From Dyella_B sp035277725 (lineage in GTDB: Bacteria; Pseudomonadota; Gammaproteobacteria; Xanthomonadales; Rhodanobacteraceae): a DNA stretch of 64,000 nucleotides. Where the stretch lies: contig NZ_DATEJY010000065.1 of NCBI RefSeq assembly GCF_035277725.1, positions 15,179 through 79,178 on the forward strand, given 5' to 3'. The translations under genes were made by a program, and so were the position numbers. This document shows, one piece after another, positions 57,073-64,000 of this stretch (its first letter is position 1; every line of letters begins with the position of its first letter). Under the pieces are notes generated by a model that was not told where the DNA came from, ran no database searches, and saw only the letters and a list, made by a program, of their open reading frames with translations.

Positions 57073-57868
57073 CCTCGCCGCCGCTACCGCGGCTCCCCTG
57101 ACCGGCGCCAACACGCCCGCCAAGCTCAAAGTGCGCGACGTGCACTTCTACTACAACGGATACCATGCGCTGAAAGGCATCAACATGGATATTCCGGAGA
57201 AGCAGGTTACCGCCATCATCGGCCCATCCGGTTGCGGCAAATCCACCCTGCTGCGCATCTTCAATCGCATCTACGCGATCTATCCCAAGCTGGAAGCGAA
57301 GGGTTCGATCGAACTGGACGGCGAGAACATTCTCGACCCGAGCTATTCGATGAACCGCCTGCGCACCAAGGTGGGCATGGTGTTCCAGAAGCCGGTGCCG
57401 TTCCCGATGACCATTTTCGAGAACGTCGCCTACGGCATTCGCCATCACGAGCGGCTGTCGCGCGCGGACATGGAAATCCGCGTGGAGCAGGCGCTGCGCA
57501 GCGCAGCACTGTGGGATGAAGTGAAGGACAAGCTCAAGCAGAGTGCGCTAGGGTTGTCCGGTGGCCAGCAGCAACGTTTGTGTATCGCGCGCGGCATCGC
57601 GCTGCGCCCGGAAGTGCTGCTGCTGGACGAACCGACGTCCGCGCTCGATCCCATCGCCACCGGCCGCATTGAACAGCTGGTGGAAGAACTCAAGCACGAA
57701 TACACGATCGTGATCGTCACCCACAACATGCAGCAGGCGGCACGCGTGTCCGACCGCACGGCGTTCATGTACATGGGCGATCTGATCGAGTTCGACAATA
57801 CCGAAAAGATCTTCACCAAACCTGGCAAGAAGCAGACCGAGGATTACATCACCGGTCGCTTTGGATAA
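57065..57868 (+). CDS. pstB: Phosphate ABC transporter ATPase
   Basis: PstB hydrolyses ATP to drive phosphate import. The 267-aa subunit has Walker A IIGPSGCGKSTLLRIFNR, the Q-loop region GMVFQKPVPFPMTIFENVAY, signature LGLSGGQQQRLCIARGIAL and Walker B VLLLDEPTSALDPIATG, then IVTHNMQQAARVSDRTAF with the switch His. The FNR and PVPFPM segments are characteristic of PstB. phoU follows after 120 bases. Confidence 0.97.
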   Translation: MNDLAAATAAPLTGANTPAKLKVRDVHFYYNGYHALKGINMDIPEKQVTAIIGPSGCGKSTLLRIFNRIYAIYPKLEAKGSIELDGENILDPSYSMNRLRTKVGMVFQKPVPFPMTIFENVAYGIRHHERLSRADMEIRVEQALRSAALWDEVKDKLKQSALGLSGGQQQRLCIARGIALRPEVLLLDEPTSALDPIATGRIEQLVEELKHEYTIVIVTHNMQQAARVSDRTAFMYMGDLIEFDNTEKIFTKPGKKQTEDYITGRFG

Positions 57869-57888
57869 CCGGCGCAACGCGCCACCTT

Positions 57889-57935
57889 ATTCCCTCTCCC
57901 TTCTGGGGTGAGGGCAGGGTGAGGGGCGAATCTGG
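57889..57935. repeat. Short C/T- and G-rich intergenic repeat
   Basis: CCCTCTCCCTTCTGGGGTGA followed by GGGCAGGGTGAGGGG forms a partial hairpin in the pstB-phoU gap. Sequences of this kind are widespread between genes in this order. No function is visible. Confidence 0.45.
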
Positions 57936-57988
57936 CGGGAAACCATTCGCCCCCCTTCCCCACTACCGAAACAGCACGAGGCCATCCC

Positions 57989-58723
57989 ATGAGCGGCAGC
58001 AGCAAGGAACACATCATCAAGAGCTACGACGACGAACTGCTGCGCCTGACCGGCGAGCTGGTTCGCATGGGCGAGTTGGCAGTGAGCCAGTTGGAAGCCG
58101 CGATCGACGTGGTGGACCGCCGCGACGAACGCGCCGCCCAGCACGTGGTCAACAACGACGACGCCATCGATCAGCTCGAACAGGACATCAGCCACGACGT
58201 GGTGCGCCTGCTGGCGCTGCGTGCACCGATCGCCGGCGACCTGCGTCACGTGTTCGCCGCGCTGCGCATCGCCGCCGACATCGAACGCATCGGCGACTAC
58301 GCTGCCAACGTGGCCAAGCGCTCGATTCCCCTGTCGATGGCCGCTCCGCTGAAACCAACCAGTGGCCTGGCGCACCTGGCTGAACTGGCTGCCGAAGAAA
58401 TCCGCTCGGTCCTGCGCGCCTACCGCGACCGCGATGCCGAGTTGGCATACAAGGTATGGCAGGACGATGTGGAACTCGATGAAGCCTATACGGCCTACTT
58501 CCGCGAACTCCTGACCTACATGATGGAAGACCCGCGCGTGATCACGCCTTGCACGCATCTGTTGTTCATGGCCAAGAACATCGAGCGCATCGGCGACCAC
58601 GCTACCAATATCGCCGAGAACGTGTGGTTCCTGGTCAAGGGCGAGCCCTTGACGGCACAGCGCGACAAACGCGATCTGACCTCCAGCCCCGAGCCGGTGA
58701 AGCTGGGCCATCGCCCGGATTGA
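57989..58723 (+). CDS. phoU: Phosphate signalling regulator PhoU
   Basis: PhoU links the Pst transporter to the PhoR sensor kinase and keeps the Pho regulon off when phosphate is sufficient. The 244-aa all-helical protein has two PhoU repeats. Metal-binding motifs are RIAADIERIGDYAANVAKRS in the first and AKNIERIGDHATNIAENVWF in the second. The N-terminus HIIKSYDDELLRLTGELVRM is typical. It ends the pst operon. phoBR is not in the window. Confidence 0.96.
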   Translation: MSGSSKEHIIKSYDDELLRLTGELVRMGELAVSQLEAAIDVVDRRDERAAQHVVNNDDAIDQLEQDISHDVVRLLALRAPIAGDLRHVFAALRIAADIERIGDYAANVAKRSIPLSMAAPLKPTSGLAHLAELAAEEIRSVLRAYRDRDAELAYKVWQDDVELDEAYTAYFRELLTYMMEDPRVITPCTHLLFMAKNIERIGDHATNIAENVWFLVKGEPLTAQRDKRDLTSSPEPVKLGHRPD

Positions 58724-58739
58724 TCCCGCCGAAAGCCGC

Positions 58740-58813
58740 GTAGGTTGGGGTGCGAACCCCAACATCGCCATGTCGATCGAAAGGACATTGTTGGGGTTCG
58801 CACCCCAACCTGC
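58740..58813. repeat. REPIN, subtype B
   Basis: GTAGGTTGGGGTGCGAACCC on the left and a partner ending GCACCCCAACC with foot CTGC on the right. It lies between phoU and the membrane glycosyltransferase gene, and its frame creates a false N-terminus for that gene. Confidence 0.92.
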
Positions 58814-58856
58814 GGTGTTACGCTCACCGCTTACGCCATTCGTACGGAATCCTCGC

Positions 58857-60581
58857 GTGACGCCTGCGTTGCACGCTGCAAATCTCAACCCCAAAACCGG
58901 CTTAAGCTGGCCCGGCAAGCTCTACACCCTCATCGCCCTGCTCGCCTGCCTGTTCGCCTTCATCGGCCTCTCCAGCAACAGCTTCTGGGCCGACGAGCTG
59001 TTCACCATGCAGGTGGTGGATCACCACATGGGCCTGGGCGAAGTGTTCCGGCGCGTGCTGGCCGACGTGCATCCGCCGCTGTATGACTTTCTGCTTTATC
59101 CCTGGATCGCACTGTTCGGCACCAGCGAAGGGGCCGTACGCCTGCTCAGCGCGATCCTGGCAGTACTGAGCATCGGCATCTTCGCGCTGGGCATGCGCCG
59201 CCGGTTGTCGCCCACGGCCATAGCGTTTGCCTGCGCGGTCGCCACGACCTCGCTGTTCTGGTATTCGCAAGCGCAGAACGCGCGCGATTACACGCTGGCC
59301 ATCACGTTCTCCGCGGCATTGCTGGCAACGGCTATTACGTTCCGTCAGCGCGTGCTATCGAGCAACCGCGTGCCTATCGGTACCTGGCTTGGGCTTACCT
59401 TGCTCGGCATCGCCGGCAGCCAATCCCATCCCTACATGCTGCTCACCGTGGGCATGGTGCTGCTGTTCCTGCTGATCACGTCGCGCACCTGGCCGCAGCG
59501 CATTGCCGTCGCTCTATCAGGGCTGATCGTGCTGGGGATTTATGTCGGCTTGCTGTGGTTGATGACGCACGCTGGCAAGCAAGGTTTCCAAGGGGCCTGG
59601 TTCACGAACAGCGCGAAGTTTTTCGGTTCGCACTTGCGCCGCGTCGTGTTTCATTTCATGAGTCGACAGGCGCTGTTGGTCGTGGTCGGCATGCTGCTGG
59701 TGTTGTGGTTTCGCCGTTCGCGTAACGCTTCAACGCAGGTCGACGCAGCACCGCTCACCCGTTGGGCAACCCAGCTTTGTGGTGTCGTCTGCGCGGGCGT
59801 GATCCTCAGCGGCATTGCCGTGTCTTTGCTGGTGGCGCCCTCGTTCTCGTATCGCAACGTGCTGGTATGCGCGCCGTTCGGCTGGTTCCTGCTTGCCCGG
59901 CTGTATGACGCCGCCGGGCCACGGACAACGACGCGTCAGGGCGCCATCGCGGCGGCAGTCATCGTCGTGCTGCTCGGCTCGCAAGGACTGGCATTGATGC
60001 GCGGACGCCTGCTGCCCTCCAACGAGCCATGGCGTGCGTCGGCGGCCTACGTCAATGGATTGCCAGGCTGCGCCGGCACCACGCTGCCGGTGATTGCGTA
60101 TCCCGGCACCTATGGCGTGGGCATGACGTCCGGCGTGCGCGCGATGATCGAGCGCAACTACTACGGTTATTACCTGCCGCCTGGCTATCGGCCGTATGCG
60201 TACTTTCCCGATGAATGGCTAAAGCATGCCGCTGAAGCCTCGCAAAGGGACAGCCCGTGCCCAGTGCTTGGCTGGGTACTGCACGATCTATCGGATGAAG
60301 AACGCGCGCTGGCACTGGCCAAGCAATTCGTCAGCCAGCCGGGCGTTGCCAATCATCAAGTGGTTATCCAGGAATTCGTGACGTACGACTTGAGCTGGCT
60401 GGCCTGGAAATCGCAGCCGAGTGCGTTCGTGTTTCTGCGGGCGACGCCAGCGACGATCAATACGCCTTCGTCATTACCGGAAGGAATGGATATCGACCGG
60501 AAACATTCGCTGGGCGACCGGATCGTAGTGAGCTTCGATCCCCCCATGGCCACTTACGACATCCGCCGCCTGCATCTGTAG
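58857..60581 (+). CDS. Membrane glycosyltransferase (GT39/ArnT-like, polyprenyl donor)
   Basis: A 574-aa protein with about ten to twelve membrane helices. The first periplasmic loop carries the catalytic acidic motif SNSFWADELFTMQVVDHHMG with HPPLYDFLLYP downstream, as in ArnT/PMT-type GT-C transferases that use polyprenyl-phosphate sugars. The C-terminal part is periplasmic (YLPPGYRPYAYFPDEWLKHA). The target could be lipid A, a lipid carrier or a protein. I place the start at GTG 58857; GTG 58815 is possible, and an ATG at 58770 lies in a REPIN. The stop TAG is a REPIN foot. Confidence 0.78.
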   Translation: MTPALHAANLNPKTGLSWPGKLYTLIALLACLFAFIGLSSNSFWADELFTMQVVDHHMGLGEVFRRVLADVHPPLYDFLLYPWIALFGTSEGAVRLLSAILAVLSIGIFALGMRRRLSPTAIAFACAVATTSLFWYSQAQNARDYTLAITFSAALLATAITFRQRVLSSNRVPIGTWLGLTLLGIAGSQSHPYMLLTVGMVLLFLLITSRTWPQRIAVALSGLIVLGIYVGLLWLMTHAGKQGFQGAWFTNSAKFFGSHLRRVVFHFMSRQALLVVVGMLLVLWFRRSRNASTQVDAAPLTRWATQLCGVVCAGVILSGIAVSLLVAPSFSYRNVLVCAPFGWFLLARLYDAAGPRTTTRQGAIAAAVIVVLLGSQGLALMRGRLLPSNEPWRASAAYVNGLPGCAGTTLPVIAYPGTYGVGMTSGVRAMIERNYYGYYLPPGYRPYAYFPDEWLKHAAEASQRDSPCPVLGWVLHDLSDEERALALAKQFVSQPGVANHQVVIQEFVTYDLSWLAWKSQPSAFVFLRATPATINTPSSLPEGMDIDRKHSLGDRIVVSFDPPMATYDIRRLHL

Positions 60582-60651
60582 GTTGGGGTGCGAACCCCAA
60601 CATCACCATGTCGATCGAAATGACATAGTTGGGGCTCGCACCCCAACCTAC
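60578..60651. repeat. REPIN, subtype B, supplying the glycosyltransferase stop
   Basis: GTAGGTTGGGGTGCGAACCC on the left and a partner GTTGGGGCTCGCACCCCAAC followed by CTAC on the right. TAG 60579-60581 terminates the membrane glycosyltransferase. Confidence 0.92.
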
Positions 60652-60655
60652 GCGG

Positions 60656-60943
60656 TCAATGGAGTTCCACCTTGTGCCCGGCTTCGCGCGCCAGCTTGCG
60701 CACCCGCGCACTGCGCGCGATGCCATAGATACCAATCAACAGCCACGCCACTTCCATGAAAAACGCCGAGGCATTAAACGCACCGAACAGCAGCGACAGC
60801 ATCACGCCAATGGCCCCCAGCACATTCATCAACTGATAGACCAAACCATTGCCGTGCAGCTTATGCGCCTGCAACAGCAAATACGCCAGCAGCATCAGGG
60901 CGACGCCGACGTAGCCTGTCCAATCATGCCAATACAAGGTCAT
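60656..60943 (-). CDS. CBU_0592-family small membrane protein
   Basis: A 95-aa membrane protein with about three helices (YVGVALMLLAYLLLQAHKL, LMNVLGAIGVMLSLLFGA, FMEVAWLLIGIYGIARSARV). The pattern matches small permease-like proteins of the CBU_0592 family, of unknown function. The start overlaps the rlmB stop (ATGA, 60940-60943), so it is probably co-translated. The C-terminus is basic (RKLAREAGHKVELH). Confidence 0.8.
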   Translation of the reverse strand: MTLYWHDWTGYVGVALMLLAYLLLQAHKLHGNGLVYQLMNVLGAIGVMLSLLFGAFNASAFFMEVAWLLIGIYGIARSARVRKLAREAGHKVELH

Positions 60944-61692
60944 CGCACACTCCTTTGACGCAATGCTTCGAACAGAACGATACCGGTAGCCACCGATACG
61001 TTGAGGCTTTCCATGGTACCCGGCATCGGAATCTTCGCCGTGAAATCGCAGGTCTCGCGCGTCAGTCGGCGCATGCCCTCGCCTTCGCTGCCGAGCACCA
61101 ATGCGACCGGCCCTTTAAGGTCGATGTCGTAGATGGATTGCTCGGTATCGCCAGCAAGGCCAGTGATCCACACGCCAGCGTCCTTCAACACGCGCAACGC
61201 ACGCGCAAGATTGGTCGCTGCGACCAGCGGCACGCGATCGGCACCACCGGCCGAAGCTCGGCGCACCACCGGCGTGATGCCGACGGCGCGGTCCTTCGGC
61301 ACGATCACCGCCGTGACGTTTGCAGCGGCTGCGCTGCGTAGACAGGCGCCAAGATTGTGCGGATCGGTGATGCCATCCAGCACCAGCACCAAGGCGTTGC
61401 TGCCGGCTTGCTCGATCAACTCAGGCAAATCATGTTCATCGGCCAGCGGCGGCGCCTGGTACAGCGCCACTACGCCTTGATGGCGCGCTTCCCCCGCCAC
61501 ACGATCGAGTTGCTCGCGTGGGCGATGGTGCACGGGAATCTTCAGCGCCTTGGCTTTTTCCGCCAATTCGTGCACCCGCGGATTGCGCTGACCGTTTTCC
61601 ACCAGCACTTCGCGCACGCGTTCGGCGTCGTTGTTCAAGGCACCTTCCACCGGGTTGATCCCGACGATCCAACTGCCAGAGTCTGCCTTCAT
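60940..61692 (-). CDS. rlmB: 23S rRNA (guanosine-2'-O-)-methyltransferase
   Basis: RlmB methylates the 2'-O of G2251 in 23S rRNA. The 250-aa SpoU/TrmH-type enzyme has an N-terminal substrate-binding domain (WIVGINPVEGALNNDAERVR) and the knotted SAM domain. SPOUT motifs are ITDPHNLGACLRSAAAANVT, VALVLGSEGEGMRRL and ESLNVSVATGIVLFEALRQ. It follows rnr, as in E. coli (rnr-rlmB), separated by a fold-back repeat. Confidence 0.95.
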   Translation of the reverse strand: MKADSGSWIVGINPVEGALNNDAERVREVLVENGQRNPRVHELAEKAKALKIPVHHRPREQLDRVAGEARHQGVVALYQAPPLADEHDLPELIEQAGSNALVLVLDGITDPHNLGACLRSAAAANVTAVIVPKDRAVGITPVVRRASAGGADRVPLVAATNLARALRVLKDAGVWITGLAGDTEQSIYDIDLKGPVALVLGSEGEGMRRLTRETCDFTAKIPMPGTMESLNVSVATGIVLFEALRQRSVR

Positions 61693-61695
61693 ACC

Positions 61696-61822
61696 CCAGA
61701 TACCCCGCGTTGCGCCTGAGCAGCCGCCATGCGACAGCCCACGGCTCGACCAGACAACCAGTCTGGCGCTGCGCCACGCGCTGCCACCTGACGACTACTC
61801 AGGCGCAACGCGAGGTATCTGG
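61696..61822. repeat. Fold-back element between rnr and rlmB
   Basis: The arms 61696-61720 and 61798-61822 (25 bp, core CGCGTTGCGCCTGAG) match with one mismatch and enclose 77 bases. The enclosed part itself has short inverted repeats (CCAGAC...GTCTGG). No coding potential. It may affect the rnr-rlmB transcript. Confidence 0.7.
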
Positions 61823-61843
61823 AATATGAAGACAGCCTCTTAC

Positions 61844-64000
61844 TCATCGTTTGCCCTTCGATTTCGGCGCGCGGGTCTTGGCCGTCTTGGTGCTGTGCCT
61901 GGCTGGCTTGGCATTGGCCGGGCTGGCGTTGCGCTTGCCTTTGGATTTATCTGCGGTCGTTTTCTTGCCCGGTTTGGCAGCACCGCGTTTCTTTGCATCC
62001 CCACCGTCAAATCCAGGCAACGGCGGCAAGGCGGGAAGCGGCTTTCTAGCTGCCGGCAAGGAATAGCGTTCATCGGAAGCCGAGTAATCGTAAGCACGCT
62101 TTGACGTCGGTGGCACGAAAGCCTGCGGTGCCGGCTCCGGTTCCTTTTTCTTCTTCGGCTGCACCATGCGAAAGTCGATCTTGCGATCTTCCAGGCTCGC
62201 GCGCAGCACCTGGATGCGCACGTGATCGCCAAGCCGGAACTGCAAACCGGTGCGTTCGCCCTTCAACAGATGGCGGATGGGATCGAAGTGGTAATAGTCG
62301 TTGGACAGCTGGCTGATATGCACCAGCCCGGACACCTTGGACTCATCCAGCTCCACGAACAGGCCGAACGAGGTGACGCCAGTGACCACGCCATCGAACT
62401 CTTCGCCGACATGCTTGGCCATCCACGCGCAGCGGAAACGCTCGTCCACGTCGCGTTCGGCTTCTTCGGCGCGGCGTTCGCGCTGCGAACAATGCACGGC
62501 CATCGCGGCCATGGTCGTTTCGCTGTAGTGATACGCCGACGGCTTGCCACCTTTGAGCGCATAGCGAATCGCGCGGTGCACGAGCAGATCCGGATAGCGG
62601 CGAATCGGCGAGGTGAAGTGCGCATACGCTTCCAGCGCCAAACCGAAATGGCCGCGATTGTCCGGTTGATACGCCGCCAGGCTTTGCGCGCGCAGCAATA
62701 CCGACTGGATCAACTCGCGCTCGGGACGATCCTTCACCATGCGCAGCACGTCCGAGAAATCGCTGGGCGTGACCTCGTCTACCGGCGGCATGCGTAGTTT
62801 GAATTCACGCAGGAACTGCTGCAGGTCTTCGTATTTCTCCGCCGGCGGCGATTCGTGCGCGCGGTACAGCGCGGGAATCTTGCGTTTGCTGAGGAACGTG
62901 GCCGCCTGCACGTTGGCAGCGATCATGCATTCCTCGATCAGCTTGTGCGCATCGTTGCGTTCCACCGCACCAACGGCCTGCACTTCGCCCGTCGCATCGA
63001 GGCGGAATTTCACTTCGGCGGTTTCGAAATCGATCGCGCCACGGCGTCGACGCTGTTCGGCCAGGGCCTTGTACAGCGCGTGCAGGTTTTCCAATTGCGG
63101 CAGCACATCCGCCACTTCATGCCGTGCATCGGCATCTTTCACGCCAATCGCCTGCCACACCTTGTCGTAGGTGAGGCGCGCATGCGATCGCATCACGGCG
63201 TCATAGAACTTGGCCTTGCTGACTTCGCCCTCCGCGCTCACCTGCATGTCACACACCATGCACAGACGTTCCACTTTCGGGTTGAGCGAGCAGATGCCGT
63301 TGGACAAGGTCTCCGGCAACATCGGCACGACAAAGCCGGGGAAGTACGTCGACGTGCTGCGTTCGTAGGCTTCCTTGTCGAGCGGACTGTCGACCGGCAC
63401 GTAGTGCGAAACGTCGGCAATCGCGACGATCAGCCGCCAACCGCCACCGCGCTTGGGTTCGGCATACACCGCATCGTCGAAGTCGCGCGCATCGGCACCA
63501 TCGATGGTCACCAACGGAAGCTTGCGCAGGTCGACGCGGCCTTCGCGTTCGGCTGCGGTGACTTCCGGTTCCACCTCTTCGGCCTCGCGCAGCACTTCCG
63601 GCGGCCATTCGTGCGGCAGGTCGTAACTGGCGATCGCCATGTCCACCAGCAACGACGGTTGCAGGCGCTCACCGAGCACGCTGCGGATAATGCCCAGCGG
63701 GCCGCGATAAGCAGTAGGCGGATCGGTGATCTCCGCCACCACGATCTGGCCGGAGCGCGCACCGCGTTCCTTGCCAGGCGCAATCATGATGTCCAGGTGC
63801 AGGCGGCGATCGTCCGGCACTACCAGGGTGACGCCGTTTTCGATCACCACCCGGCCGACCAGCCGCGGCGAGCGTCGCTGCAGCACTTCCACGATGGAAC
63901 CTTGCCGCCGTCCGCGCCGGTCCATGCCCACCACGCTGGCGAGCACGCGATCACCGTGCAGCACGCTGCGCATCTGGTACGGCGACAGGTACAGATCGTC
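61844..64000 (-). CDS. rnr: Ribonuclease R, partial (5' end beyond right edge)
   Basis: RNase R is a processive 3'-5' exoribonuclease that degrades structured RNA. The visible 718 codons begin within the N-terminal region (DDLYLSPYQMRSVLHGDRVL), so the start lies outside the window. The RNB catalytic domain has TIDGADARDFDDAVYAEPKR and IAIADVSHYV-like IVAIADVSHYVPVDSPLDKE. HFTSPIRRYPDLLVHRAIRY and a C-terminal S1 domain (FDGVVTGVTSFGLFVELDES) follow. The end is Lys/Arg/Ala-rich (KKTTADKSKGKRNA). The S1 plus basic tail identifies RNase R rather than RNase II. Confidence 0.96.
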   Translation of the reverse strand, partial: DDLYLSPYQMRSVLHGDRVLASVVGMDRRGRRQGSIVEVLQRRSPRLVGRVVIENGVTLVVPDDRRLHLDIMIAPGKERGARSGQIVVAEITDPPTAYRGPLGIIRSVLGERLQPSLLVDMAIASYDLPHEWPPEVLREAEEVEPEVTAAEREGRVDLRKLPLVTIDGADARDFDDAVYAEPKRGGGWRLIVAIADVSHYVPVDSPLDKEAYERSTSTYFPGFVVPMLPETLSNGICSLNPKVERLCMVCDMQVSAEGEVSKAKFYDAVMRSHARLTYDKVWQAIGVKDADARHEVADVLPQLENLHALYKALAEQRRRRGAIDFETAEVKFRLDATGEVQAVGAVERNDAHKLIEECMIAANVQAATFLSKRKIPALYRAHESPPAEKYEDLQQFLREFKLRMPPVDEVTPSDFSDVLRMVKDRPERELIQSVLLRAQSLAAYQPDNRGHFGLALEAYAHFTSPIRRYPDLLVHRAIRYALKGGKPSAYHYSETTMAAMAVHCSQRERRAEEAERDVDERFRCAWMAKHVGEEFDGVVTGVTSFGLFVELDESKVSGLVHISQLSNDYYHFDPIRHLLKGERTGLQFRLGDHVRIQVLRASLEDRKIDFRMVQPKKKKEPEPAPQAFVPPTSKRAYDYSASDERYSLPAARKPLPALPPLPGFDGGDAKKRGAAKPGKKTTADKSKGKRNASPANAKPARHSTKTAKTRAPKSKGKR

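Noticed and set aside
58770..58856. ATG start for the membrane glycosyltransferase
   Set aside because: The first residues are encoded by the right half of a REPIN, so a GTG further in is more credible.
3943..60651. Regularly recurring palindromes as a CRISPR array
   Set aside because: Copies are kilobases apart and made of inverted pairs with no unique spacers; no cas gene is seen.
1..64000. Prophage, integrated plasmid or IS in the window
   Set aside because: No integrase, capsid, conjugation or transposase gene is found on either strand.
1..64000. tRNA or rRNA genes
   Set aside because: I saw no sequence with the tRNA GGTTCGA-type T-loop context or conserved rRNA stretches in the gaps between genes.

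Overview
The window is a GC-rich, gene-dense stretch of a gammaproteobacterial chromosome. I place it by inference in the Xanthomonadales, most likely Rhodanobacteraceae (Dyella, Rhodanobacter or Frateuria-like). The reasons are the run fimV-truA-trpF-trpBA-accD with a divergent TrpI-type regulator, a Xanthomonas-like sux sucrose locus with a TonB-dependent receptor, ribosomal protein bTHX, and a soluble RnfB-like ferredoxin next to nth. Nearly all of it is core chromosome. I see no prophage, no intact IS, no CRISPR array and no tRNA or rRNA gene.

Layout. 1-1200: a YefM/YoeB toxin-antitoxin pair (toxin cut by the left edge), a vapC remnant and the bTHX gene. 1277-3328: a zinc/metal locus (zur, merC-like, CDF exporter) with a Zur-box-like site. 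3363-3654: a MITE-like element. 4033-9199: gltX, a DUF4399 secreted protein, a GT4 glycosyltransferase with a PAP2 phosphatase, and accD. 9226-22599: trpA, trpB, trpI, trpF, truA, fimV, asd, a 2-hydroxyacid dehydrogenase, aroC, prmB, psd and an unknown gene. 22887-33970: mltD, a 48-codon small ORF coupled to greB, rimO, a second toxin-antitoxin pair, a DxD glycosyltransferase, dienelactone hydrolase plus HIT, dcd, an FMN reductase and apbC. 34086-40839: a YdjM-like membrane protein, an MFS/HAD/DeoR operon, metG, an rnfB-like gene and nth. 40970-48124: the sux locus (LacI regulator, TonB receptor, amylosucrase, MFS transporter) with a perfect 16-bp LacI-type palindrome. 48251-50450: a beta carbonic anhydrase and SulP pair, probably for bicarbonate. 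51194-58723: a phosphate block (porin, rnt, pstSCAB, phoU) with two PhoB-box-like sites. 58857-64000: a membrane glycosyltransferase, a small membrane protein, rlmB and rnr (cut by the right edge).

The most striking non-coding signal is a family of about 18 REP doublets (REPINs). Each is a GTAG foot followed by a hairpin, then an inverted copy ending in CTAC. There are two sequence subtypes. At eight genes the TAG of the GTAG foot is itself the stop codon of the neighbouring gene, and in one element both ends terminate a convergent gene pair. Other palindromic elements of different sequence lie at 3363-3654, 5545-5627, 22674-22800, 22823-22862 and 61696-61822.

I found no clearly new multi-gene system. 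The best leads are the REPIN/stop-codon association, the MITE, the greB-coupled small ORF, the DnaA-box-like cluster near 8.1 kb, and the operators of the two toxin-antitoxin pairs and of the DeoR operon.
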